DNA from: CAZWRN01 sp964446685
GTDB taxonomy: Bacteria > Patescibacteriota > Microgenomatia > Daviesbacterales > UBA10151
Direction of reading: 5' to 3'
NCBI GenBank assembly: GCA_964446685.1
Contig: CAYUPO010000006.1
Coordinates: 13,470-77,469, forward strand
DNA length: 64,000 nucleotides
Shown: positions 56,641 to 64,000 of the stretch, piece by piece
Layout of the letters: every line of letters begins with the position of its first letter
Position numbering within the stretch: position 1 is the stretch's first letter
Notes under the pieces: model-generated
The model's input: the letters and a program-made list of their open reading frames with translations, nothing else
The model's database searches: none
Told to the model about the DNA's origin: nothing
Translations under genes and position numbers: made by a program

Positions 56641-58319
56641 AGCGGAGACTTAATTGAAATATACCCAGGAGCTCTTAAGTTAAAAATCGTTTTGAATTCT
56701 GATCCTGGAATGGTGATTGAGCCTTTGTTTGTCGCAAATCTGACTTCGGCAGTGTTTCCATTATTTGAATAAACAACTGAAGCGCTGGTCACTGAGGTGA
56801 CTGCTCCGCCTTTTTCGGAGGCTTTACTTTTCATTTCATCATAGGTAAACGGATTACCAGGCCAGCAGGAAGTATCAACTGGTGAGATCCGGTCCTGACT
56901 ATCGCCTGATTTATAAACGATATAAGAATTTAAAATATCCGACATCTGTTCATTGTTCAGCCAGGGATGGCTTTTACCGCAGCTTGAGCCATTTCTATCC
57001 TTGTACCAGCCTTTATAAAACCAGGGTGAGTTGGCCATTTTTTCGTAAGCATCAGCCGTCCAGCAATCTTTGGATTTACATTTTGTATCCCAGCCTGAAT
57101 CATTACCATATCCACCGGTGGTAGATGAATACTGGGCATTTGGCCCACCTTCCAGAATCCAGCCTTTGGTTGCCCTGACTGCTTCAACCCATTTGTCAGA
57201 TCTGCCTGGAGCTGGTTTGTAAACCTGACAGGATTCCGTAGCACAGATCGATCCACCTCTTCTGAAAGCATAGGTTCTGGCTGCTACAGCCTGAGCTTTA
57301 AGCGCTTCAAATGGGAAAGAGGCGGGCATCTCATATATTCCCATCAGATACTCTTCTTCAAAGTTTTTGCTGCCATGGCCTTCCACATTGATGGTGGAGG
57401 GAACATTCCCCCCTTTGTTTAAGTTGGACTGCGGATAGTAGGCTTTGAGGATCTCTTCGGCGTTTTGTCCGGCATCAGCCCTGCCCTTTGCTCCATACTG
57501 GCTCATCCCGTTACGATGAGTGTAGGCTCCAAATGAAAATGCAGCAAAAGCCGGTCTGAATCCAGGGTCAAAAGTTGGCCGAGAATTGGGATCATCTGAT
57601 AAAGGAACATCACCCACTGAAGTAACAAAATTACCCGATTTGGCGGCAATAATAGCCTGCTGTTTGGCATTTAACTCAGCTATCTTGCCACTGAGATCGG
57701 TTTGGAAATCTTTAGCTTTTTTGACCTCTGCTGCCAGGAAATTGGCTGACTGATCTACCTGTACCTGCAGTGAAGCTAAATTCTTTTTATCTGTCTCAAG
57801 TTTTTCTTTTTGGACTCTCAGATCCGACACTTCATTGGTTATCTGATTGATCACTTTCTGATCTTCCAAAGTGGCAGCAGTCCGGTATGACAGTTCACGA
57901 AAAATATCACTGGCTCCCTGCCCGGAAAAGATGACAGTTAATGGAGAAGCTAAAAAGGAACGGATATAATATGCTCTGACCCTGTTCTCCAGTAAAACCT
58001 GCTGCTCGGCTATTTTTTCAGTTCTGACATTTAAATCAATCTCTTTTTGTTTTATTTTCTGACCCATCAAAATGACACTATTTTGAATTTGGGTTAGTTG
58101 GTTTTTTAGATTAACTAATTGTCCTTCCAGCGGCTTTGTCGCATCAACTGACTGCTGTTTGGCTTTGTTTAGTTCATTGATCTGTTTTTGCAGATCTTCT
58201 ATTTCATCAGCGTAGATAGGTGGTAGATAGTAAATGGTAGATAGTAGAAGAGATAAACAAAAGACAACACCAATTAACCATCTACTACCCACCATATACT
58301 TTTTGATTGTTTTTTTCAT
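56619..58319 (-). CDS. Secreted coiled-coil + SpoIID domain protein
   Basis: A signal peptide (WLIGVVFCLSLLLSTIYYLP, then PIYADE) precedes a long coiled coil (about residues 38-215, PcsB/EnvC-like: DLQKQINELNKAKQQSVDAT, KIAEQQVLLENRVRAYYIRS). The SpoIID domain (about 260-500) has YTHRNGMSQYGAKGRADAGQ, EEYLMGIYEMPASFPFEALK and QAVAARTYAFRRGG. SpoIID cleaves denuded glycan strands in sporulation; non-sporulating bacteria use the domain in wall remodelling. The last residues NIESK are encoded by the tandem repeat. It follows the VirB6-like gene on the same strand. Confidence 0.9.
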   Translation of the reverse strand: MKKTIKKYMVGSRWLIGVVFCLSLLLSTIYYLPPIYADEIEDLQKQINELNKAKQQSVDATKPLEGQLVNLKNQLTQIQNSVILMGQKIKQKEIDLNVRTEKIAEQQVLLENRVRAYYIRSFLASPLTVIFSGQGASDIFRELSYRTAATLEDQKVINQITNEVSDLRVQKEKLETDKKNLASLQVQVDQSANFLAAEVKKAKDFQTDLSGKIAELNAKQQAIIAAKSGNFVTSVGDVPLSDDPNSRPTFDPGFRPAFAAFSFGAYTHRNGMSQYGAKGRADAGQNAEEILKAYYPQSNLNKGGNVPSTINVEGHGSKNFEEEYLMGIYEMPASFPFEALKAQAVAARTYAFRRGGSICATESCQVYKPAPGRSDKWVEAVRATKGWILEGGPNAQYSSTTGGYGNDSGWDTKCKSKDCWTADAYEKMANSPWFYKGWYKDRNGSSCGKSHPWLNNEQMSDILNSYIVYKSGDSQDRISPVDTSCWPGNPFTYDEMKSKASEKGGAVTSVTSASVVYSNNGNTAEVRFATNKGSITIPGSEFKTIFNLRAPGYISIKSPLYNIESK

Positions 58320-58343
58320 AAGGCTCGTGGCAATTTTATCACA

Positions 58344-60743
58344 CTAATTTATCTCTTCACCTTGAGGTGGAAGCTTTGGAGTTGAATTTTCTGGTGGGGT
58401 TGAAGCATTGGTGACAGACTGCTGACCGTTTAGAGTTTGTCCCATACCATTGTTGGTCGGGGTTGGCTGCCCACCGTTTTCTGAAGGTAATTCAGCAGAA
58501 ATCTGCATTGTTTTTGCAGCATGCTGAGTACTTGTTCGGCCTACCATAGTATCTTCCTCTTCTTTCTTTTGTTCAACCTGGAGAACTTCACTTAGAACTC
58601 CTTTCGCAGCTTCAAGTTTAGCTTTCATATAAGATACGATTTCGGCTTTGGAGAAACCACCCAACAGTAAGAATGGCAGCACCTGAGACACTTTTTGCAT
58701 TCCCTGCTGCACAACTTGTGGATCTCCTGAAAGCAGCATATCGATAATTTCCGGAATCTGTTTGACTTCCTGTTTTAGCCAATCGGCCTTTGATTGAGGC
58801 TGACCATTTGGACCCTGTGGTGCTTCAAGATTTCGGTAATTTTCCATCCAGGTCTTTTTAACTTCTTCGTAATCATCCAGATTGACCTGCTGGACTTCAT
58901 TGGTCTCTGGAATCGGTACACTACCGGCCGGTGCCACAGCAGAAGCCATTGATTTAGCCACGGCATTACCTTTTTTGGATTCCTGAACGATACGTTCTCT
59001 AACTCTGGTAAAGTGGCCACTTTCTGCTGGGGAGGTGATCTTGCTGGTTCCGGCTAGTCGGGAGAGCATCTCATTCATCTTGGTTACTTCAGCACTGGAG
59101 AGCGAAGATTTGTTCCCTGACATCATCGCAGCCTCATATTTGGCGATATCCTGCATAGTAGGAATTGTCAGATCAGTCGCAGATAGCAGCTCGGCTGTCA
59201 CTTCGCCTGTTTCCAGATTTGGAATCTTCAATGGCTGACCAGAGATCAGTGAACCAAAACTCTGGTAAGCATCAGATGATGACTGCCCGGCCATACTACT
59301 GATATTGGTGGCAATAGATGATGCCTGGTTTTGGGAAGCTTCCTGAACAGCTTCCTGCTGGGCAGCCATCAGATTTTGCTGCATCTCCATTACTGGGGTA
59401 TGTTTGAATCTGGTCATTGGCAGAGACTTAGCGAGACCGGCTGCTCCTGAAGGTGGCATTCCTGGAGGTGTTGGACCAACCGGCGGCCGACCCATAAATG
59501 GTGCCCAGGGTGTATTTGGTCTGTTAATCAGACTCATCAGACTTTGCCCTACTCCTTCATTGCAGCACATATCCAAAAAGATCTTCAGCAGTAGCCATGG
59601 CATAATAATAACCATCCACAGCATGAGCAGAGCTATCAGATACAAAATAAATGTTTCAGGAAAATTTATATTTTGATGCCCTGATAAAGCAAACTTTCCA
59701 GGTCCAGCCAGCAGGATATTAATAGAAGTTGGAAACATTAGTTGATTGGCATCAGTGACTGAGTACGCTGTTTTTAAATCCATCACCACCGGAATGCCAG
59801 TTGTAGCCGGTGGGCCAAATCGCCAGATCTCAACCAACCCACGTAGAAAGATCATAAAAAGAGGGCCATATAAAACCCAGCGGAAGTATTCCCCGACCCA
59901 AATCTTGGCAGTGTTACGGATTGGTTTAATAAATAGCAATAAAGGGAAAATTGGTGAAACTAAGATAAAAAACCATAAAATAATCTTTCTGACAATCAGA
60001 ATAATAAACATGGTGTAGTAAGTGGCGGCAGTTACTTTTACCAGAATTAAAGAAGTAATAGCGGATTCATCAAACCGCAATCCAGGTTTGCGGTAACCCC
60101 AGAAATCTTGATATTTAAAAGAGATATTAAGGAGGTCTGAGGTTTGAATTGGTGATGATCCCTCTTGACCTTTGTGCGTGACATTGATAAAAAAGCTTTG
60201 GACAATATCGGATAAATCATAAATTGTTTTAACCAGTGAAAATGAAAACCAAACCAACAATGCGATAAAAACAAATCTGATCAGAAACCGCCTGACAGTC
60301 AGAGATCTGCCGCGGGTGATAATCATCAAAAATGCTGCAACCAGCACCAGCAAAAGCAAAATAGCGTAAACAATGTTACGAATAAAGACCCAAATACCAT
60401 CAAAAGGTGTCTCTACTCCTGACTGAATGTTAGACCATCGATAATTCGTCAGCAGCCAGTTTAGTACTTCTTTTGCTCTGGCGGCCAGTTTTCCAGTGAA
60501 AGTAACCTCATTATCACACTGCCAGCCTGAGGTTTCGTTGTACCACATAATGGATTTAGCCGATAAAGAAGCTTCATCCAGTGGTACGGCTTTTGATAAG
60601 TCTGGTTCACACTTGGGAAAAGATGATTTAAAGGTGGTTTGCTCAGATGGTGTCTGGGCAGAAACAGGGGCTGTTAAAAAAACTGAATAACTGCCAAACA
60701 AGGCGCTGGCTATTAATATATAGATGAGCAGTTTTTTTAACAT
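58344..60743 (-). CDS. VirB6/TrbL-like polytopic membrane protein
   Basis: 799 residues: a signal-like helix (LLIYILIASALFGSYSVFLT), an exported domain with Cys pairs (FPKCEPDLSKAVPLDE), then helices (IVYAILLLLVLVAAFLMIIT, FVFIALLVWFSFSLVKTIYD, FILVSPIFPLLLFIKPI, FILYLIALLMLWMVIIMPWL). The C-terminal 380 residues are a Gln/Ser/Pro-rich cytosolic or exported tail. The architecture and the three VirB2-like genes upstream indicate a type IV secretion-like inner-membrane channel. VirB4 is not in the window. Confidence 0.75.
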   Translation of the reverse strand: MLKKLLIYILIASALFGSYSVFLTAPVSAQTPSEQTTFKSSFPKCEPDLSKAVPLDEASLSAKSIMWYNETSGWQCDNEVTFTGKLAARAKEVLNWLLTNYRWSNIQSGVETPFDGIWVFIRNIVYAILLLLVLVAAFLMIITRGRSLTVRRFLIRFVFIALLVWFSFSLVKTIYDLSDIVQSFFINVTHKGQEGSSPIQTSDLLNISFKYQDFWGYRKPGLRFDESAITSLILVKVTAATYYTMFIILIVRKIILWFFILVSPIFPLLLFIKPIRNTAKIWVGEYFRWVLYGPLFMIFLRGLVEIWRFGPPATTGIPVVMDLKTAYSVTDANQLMFPTSINILLAGPGKFALSGHQNINFPETFILYLIALLMLWMVIIMPWLLLKIFLDMCCNEGVGQSLMSLINRPNTPWAPFMGRPPVGPTPPGMPPSGAAGLAKSLPMTRFKHTPVMEMQQNLMAAQQEAVQEASQNQASSIATNISSMAGQSSSDAYQSFGSLISGQPLKIPNLETGEVTAELLSATDLTIPTMQDIAKYEAAMMSGNKSSLSSAEVTKMNEMLSRLAGTSKITSPAESGHFTRVRERIVQESKKGNAVAKSMASAVAPAGSVPIPETNEVQQVNLDDYEEVKKTWMENYRNLEAPQGPNGQPQSKADWLKQEVKQIPEIIDMLLSGDPQVVQQGMQKVSQVLPFLLLGGFSKAEIVSYMKAKLEAAKGVLSEVLQVEQKKEEEDTMVGRTSTQHAAKTMQISAELPSENGGQPTPTNNGMGQTLNGQQSVTNASTPPENSTPKLPPQGEEIN

Positions 60744-60761
60744 TGGGCAGTTTTTTTTCTT

Positions 60762-61058
60762 TTAGTTGCCAAATCCAGGCAACTTCAACACATTTAACGC
60801 TACAATCTGATACAAGGCATATCCGGAAATTGCCACCACCATACCTATAATCGCATAGGTGATATAACTTCGTCCTTTCGAAATCTGGTCCGGACTCCCC
60901 TGGGAAGTCAAAATCAGATATCCCCCATAAACAATAAATAGCAAGGCAACTGAACCGATAAACATCAGTCCAACCGTATATACAGTCTGAGCAAACCCCG
61001 TTGGAGTACAAGGTATTGTTCCGATATCAGTAATAATTGTTCCATCAGGTCCGCACAT
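60762..61058 (-). CDS. VirB2/TrbC-like pilin, copy 3
   Basis: 98 residues with two helices: TVYTVGLMFIGSVALLFIVY followed by GGYLILTSQGSPDQISKGRS and ITYAIIGMVVAISGYALYQI. The YGGYLxLTSQGxPxxxxKGRSYIxYAIxGxxV core is shared by the other two copies and by VirB2-type pilins. It has no obvious cleaved signal, but a short Cys-containing start. It lies directly upstream of the VirB6-like gene. Confidence 0.8.
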   Translation of the reverse strand: MCGPDGTIITDIGTIPCTPTGFAQTVYTVGLMFIGSVALLFIVYGGYLILTSQGSPDQISKGRSYITYAIIGMVVAISGYALYQIVALNVLKLPGFGN

Positions 61059-61065
61059 ACATTAA

Positions 61066-61176
61066 AAATATCAAATATCCAATGCCAAATATCAAATATC
61101 CAAACTAGGCATTTGATATTAGATATTGGTACTTATTGTTTTTCAAGAGCTTTGCTCATTTGATATTGGATATTCC
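61066..61176. repeat. Inverted repeat between pilin genes
   Basis: ATATCAAATATCCAATGCC / GGCATTTGATATTAGATATTGG and GAGCTTTGCTC form nested hairpins. Confidence 0.65.
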
Positions 61177-61178
61177 TC

Positions 61179-61556
61179 TCATATACTCGCTCCTGTAATT
61201 CTGCTGACCAAGTTGATTATCACAAATGCCAGAAGAATAATTACCAGCCCAACGATGGTAAAAGTTAGGGATCTTTTGGCACTGGCGACTTTTTCTGGAT
61301 CTCCCCCTGAGAGGACCAGTCTGATCCCAGAGATAATAATAAGCACAACCGCAATCACCGCCGCTAATATAAATCCGGCATTAACAACATTTCTGATGAA
61401 ATACGGAATGCAACTGAGCGTGCCAATAACCTGTGTTGCACAGGTAGTATCCGCTGTCAAACCAGAACTGTTAGCGGATGAGGTGGCTGCTGAAACATCC
61501 GGAATCAGAATCAAAGATAGAGATTGGACAAAAGAACTCCTTTGAAAAAGGGCCAT
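61179..61556 (-). CDS. VirB2/TrbC-like pilin, copy 2
   Basis: 125 residues: a weak signal segment (SFVQSLSLILIPDVSAATSS), then GTLSCIPYFIRNVVNAGFIL and AAVIAVVLIIISGIRLVLSGGDPEKVASAKRSLT is the conserved core (helix, G-I-R-x-x-x-S-G-G-D-x-x-x-x-x-A). The second helix is FTIVGLVIILLAFVIINLVS. Together with the two neighbours this is a small VirB2 family cluster. Confidence 0.8.
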   Translation of the reverse strand: MALFQRSSFVQSLSLILIPDVSAATSSANSSGLTADTTCATQVIGTLSCIPYFIRNVVNAGFILAAVIAVVLIIISGIRLVLSGGDPEKVASAKRSLTFTIVGLVIILLAFVIINLVSRITGASI

Positions 61557-61606
61557 AGATTTAGATTAGCATAATGATGACAGAGGGAGAAGAGAGTGAA
61601 AGAGAT

Positions 61607-61735
61607 AATTTAATTTCTAATTACTCTAATTTCTAATGACTAAACAATACCTAATGCATAAATGTCCGAATTTTTTGTCATTCTGATTTAGGATTTGTTT
61701 AGAAATTAGTAATTAGAAATTAGAAATTTTTAAGG
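61607..61735. repeat. Inverted repeat between pilin genes
   Basis: TAATTTCTAATTACTCTAAT pairs with TTAGTAATTAGAAATTAG over about 120 bp; same family as 4556-4680. Confidence 0.65.
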
Positions 61736-62116
61736 GGCTAATGTTGGTAGGCCGTTATCAAGTGGATTACTTACTCCTAGGATTCGGAAAACTACCTGTA
61801 ATATAAAGAAGGCAGAAATTACTACAACTAAACCAATCACTGCAGCAACGATATGGCGTCTGGCGGATTCAACTGCTACTTTATCCCCTCGGGAGGTAAT
61901 CCATTTAATACCACCATACATCAGGTAACCAATTGCCAAAGCCCCTGCAATATATAATAGAAGACTAAAACCAAGTTGAGGGATTTTTACGGGATCAATA
62001 TCAGGATTTAAAGTACCAGGAGGTGGGCTGTAAGTAGATGTAGCTGCCCCTACTCCGGTAGCACTAAGCAGGTAGCCAGCAGCAGAACCAGAAGCAGCGA
62101 GAAATTTCTTGAGCAT
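61730..62116 (-). CDS. VirB2/TrbC-like pilin, copy 1
   Basis: 128 residues: MLKKFLAASGSAAGYLLSAT, a cleavable signal ending near GVGAA, Pro-rich linker, first helix GFSLLLYIAGALAIGYLMYG, core GGIKWITSRGDKVAVESARR, second helix HIVAAVIGLVVVISAFFILQ. This is the canonical candidate-phyla pilin pattern (YGGxxWxxSxGD). It is the first gene of the minus-strand envelope block. Confidence 0.83.
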   Translation of the reverse strand: MLKKFLAASGSAAGYLLSATGVGAATSTYSPPPGTLNPDIDPVKIPQLGFSLLLYIAGALAIGYLMYGGIKWITSRGDKVAVESARRHIVAAVIGLVVVISAFFILQVVFRILGVSNPLDNGLPTLAP

Positions 62117-62260
62117 TAGTAATTATCACACCATAATGGCCCGCAGGTTGTCAAGACCCACCTGAGAAATTCGAAATTCGAAGCCCGAAATTCGAGACAA
62201 ACCTGTCTCGAGTGAAGTCGAGAGATTAAAATTCAAAAACAAAAATGCAAACCGGAGACA

Positions 62261-62410
62261 CGTCATTGCGAGGAACGTAGTGACGAAGCAATCTCGCAAC
62301 TAGGAATTAACCAATCAACCTAGTTTGTTCTCAGTTACAGATTGCCGCGCGTTAATTCTTAGTAAATTCGCTCGCCACGATCAGTTTCATGATTGTGGCT
62401 CGCAATGACG
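62261..62410. repeat. Dispersed palindromic element, copy C (150 bp)
   Basis: CGTCATTGCGAGGAACGTAG ... GATTGCCGCGCGTTAATTCT ... CCACGATCAGTTTCATGATTGTGG-type internal hairpin ... CTCGCAATGACG. Copy A (2620-2813) is the same element in the opposite orientation. The remainder of the 62117-62534 spacer holds AT-rich TTCGAAATTCGAA repeats and no gene I can support. Confidence 0.88.
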
Positions 62411-62534
62411 GTCTGCTTTATATTTTGAATTTACTATTTTGGATTTGATGATTGTTTTGGATTTGGGATTTCGTGCTTCGAATTTCTGTTAGTTTAGCGT
62501 TCCTCCCTTGGTGCTTTTTTGCTAAACTAACAGC

Positions 62535-64000
62535 ATGGGTCCTTATGTAACAATGGTCGTGGCTATTTTTTTAATTGTGTTTACTGGCATGACTCTGCAA
62601 TCCAAGCAGCAAACCTGTGACTGGCCAAGTTTAACAGATTCACGATACTGCAATGTAAATGGCCAATCTGAGACCACCCAAAATGCTAGCTCTAGTGCCC
62701 GTTTTGCATCAACAATTCAGGCCTGTAAAAATGTTGCTGAAAGTGCGGCAAAAATTTTGGATTTTCATCCGGTTTACATCATCTGGAGAGGCGGTAGTAC
62801 AAAAGATGAAGCAAAAATAGATGAAGAAAGAGATGTTCCTTATATTCAAAAAAGGATTAATGTACCAGTTGTCCAAACTCTATTTGAACCGGATAAGGAT
62901 TTTAAACATGCCCAGTCAGATGATGATATTGAAATTGATGGTAAGAAGTATGAAGTATTTTATCCGATGAAATCAGGAGAGTTACTGGGGCTTGAAGGAC
63001 AGTATACAAGCAAATCCAGGTGCGATCCTCAACAAGATAAAGAAGACCGCTATTGTGAACCACGTCATCGTATTTACTTTATTGATTATCAGGTGGTTTT
63101 TTTGCGCCATCTGAATCCGGACGGAACTCCGATGATAGTTCCTGGAACAGAAAACCCGGGAAATAGTACAAAGCAATACAATTTAATGGATGTTTATCAG
63201 AGCACAGAGGCGATTGATGATAATGAGGTGGGACCTTTGCCTGATGAAGCTTTTGACTGCCGGGGAATAAAAGATACTGTGACAAAACCCGAAATTGGTT
63301 CAACAGATCCCTCCCCCAAACCTTTGAGAGTTTATATCCCTGATCAGCAAGAAAGTGATTTAAGTGAACAAATGCAACTGGAATGGTTTGTCCTGGGTTC
63401 GACAGAAGAGACACCTATCGCCCAACCGGTACCTGAATTAGCTATTTTTGAAATAGGATGTAAACCGGCTGTTTATCTTTACCCGCCCCAGAAGCAGTTG
63501 GTTAATGTCAAAGTTTTTCCAAAAGGATTTTTGACTTACACCGATCCTGTTTATGATCTAAAAAATGGCTGGACCGTCGAAGCTTACCCGGATGGGAAGA
63601 TTTATGATTCAAGATTTACGATTTATGATAAACCGTTTCCTTACCTCTATTATGAGTCGAAAATTCATGATGAATTTATTAAAAAGCCTGCCAAAGGCTG
63701 GGTTGTTCAGTCATCAGCAGATACAGACTGGTTTGCTCCCCTTCAGACAAAATTTGAAACACTTTTGCCGCAGTTAGGTCTGAATGAAGTTCAGACTAAT
63801 GATTTTATTGAATATTGGAAAAAAGCCTTACCATACTCACCTTATTATTTTATTGGAGTAATGGATCAAGCTAATATTGACCAATTTGAAGCACTGAATA
63901 TTACACCAAAACCTGATTATATAAATCGGGTCAGGATTTATTTTGAAAGACTAGATGCACCAAAACAGGTGGAGTCGCCAGTGCTAGAAGCTAAAAGCTT
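62535..64000 (+). CDS. Large secreted/surface protein with GCKPxVYLYP motif (3' truncated by window)
   Basis: The frame from ATG 62535 is open to the window end (488 residues so far). It starts MGPYVTMVVAIFLIVFTGMT, a signal anchor, then Cys-containing extracellular sequence. Near residue 310 it has EIGCKPAVYLYPPQKQLVNV and KVFPKGFLTYTDPVYDLKNG, followed by WTVEAYPDGKIYDS and YLYYESKIHDEFIKKPAKGW; this GCKP(V/A)xYLYP ... GWxVxAxPDG block is common to large unnamed surface proteins of candidate phyla. A catalytic role is not visible. Confidence 0.78.
   Translation, partial: MGPYVTMVVAIFLIVFTGMTLQSKQQTCDWPSLTDSRYCNVNGQSETTQNASSSARFASTIQACKNVAESAAKILDFHPVYIIWRGGSTKDEAKIDEERDVPYIQKRINVPVVQTLFEPDKDFKHAQSDDDIEIDGKKYEVFYPMKSGELLGLEGQYTSKSRCDPQQDKEDRYCEPRHRIYFIDYQVVFLRHLNPDGTPMIVPGTENPGNSTKQYNLMDVYQSTEAIDDNEVGPLPDEAFDCRGIKDTVTKPEIGSTDPSPKPLRVYIPDQQESDLSEQMQLEWFVLGSTEETPIAQPVPELAIFEIGCKPAVYLYPPQKQLVNVKVFPKGFLTYTDPVYDLKNGWTVEAYPDGKIYDSRFTIYDKPFPYLYYESKIHDEFIKKPAKGWVVQSSADTDWFAPLQTKFETLLPQLGLNEVQTNDFIEYWKKALPYSPYYFIGVMDQANIDQFEALNITPKPDYINRVRIYFERLDAPKQVESPVLEAKS

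Overview
The window is an AT-rich bacterial chromosome segment. It is densely coded, has short intergenic spacers, and has two 100-base N gaps (18646-18745 and 56442-56541). Gene content points to a Candidate Phyla Radiation / Patescibacteria genome, most likely a Microgenomates-type lineage. Supporting genes are an archaeal-type PEP carboxylase, VirB2-like small pilins with a VirB6-like membrane protein and a SpoIID/coiled-coil protein, a SipW-type signal peptidase with a TasA-like substrate, GFTLIELL pilins, and a surface protein carrying a GCKPxVYLYP motif. This placement is inferred from families; no rRNA is present to confirm it.

Layout. 0-9.1 kb: the end of glnA, two tandem pilins, PIG-L deacetylase, msrA, a PAS histidine kinase, C39-like peptidase, L,D-transpeptidase, a VOC protein and a membrane-anchored MsrB. 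9.2-17 kb: a LapA-like protein, an ABC-F ATPase, a zinc peptidase, a GT-C glycosyltransferase, an SGNH hydrolase, a UPF0314 protein and an MFS exporter. 18-25 kb: an accessory cluster of small, probably mobile genes (DUF1905/YdeI, DUF2277, SRPBCC plus ArsR, two DUF1801, DUF1697, APH, DHFR-like, PhnB-like). 26-28 kb: hypotheticals, a GIY-YIG protein and a tRNA-Asn preceded by two tRNA-Asn-like units carrying structured D-loop insertions. 28-33 kb: aspartate aminotransferase overlapping PEP carboxylase, then a VKOR-dihydroorotate dehydrogenase fusion. 33-44 kb: RNA- and housekeeping-related genes, including rpoD and dnaG, a Tat-signal metalloprotease, tRNA-Ser(GGA), a TlyA-like methyltransferase and a Nudix hydrolase. 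44-46.5 kb: the TasA-like/SipW locus. 46.5-50.5 kb: tRNA-Ser and tRNA-Arg genes around a spermidine-synthase-like protein. 51-53.4 kb: comF, a second GIY-YIG gene, tmRNA and smpB. 53.6-62.1 kb: an envelope/secretion block on the minus strand (PP2C-like/propeller, bPH, SpoIID, VirB6-like and three VirB2-like genes). 62.5 kb to the end: a large surface protein cut by the window edge.

Two themes recur. First, several promoters place a -10 box about 7 nt before the start codon with no Shine-Dalgarno, which suggests common leaderless transcription. Second, several families of palindromic repeats fill the spacers, and some have been absorbed in frame into proteins (TlyA-like, methyltransferase, GIY-YIG, possibly Nudix). 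The most unusual signals are the tRNA-Asn-derived array with covarying hairpins, the tRNA-Ser trailer elements, tRNA-Ser with an ACT anticodon, and the VKOR-DHODH fusion.
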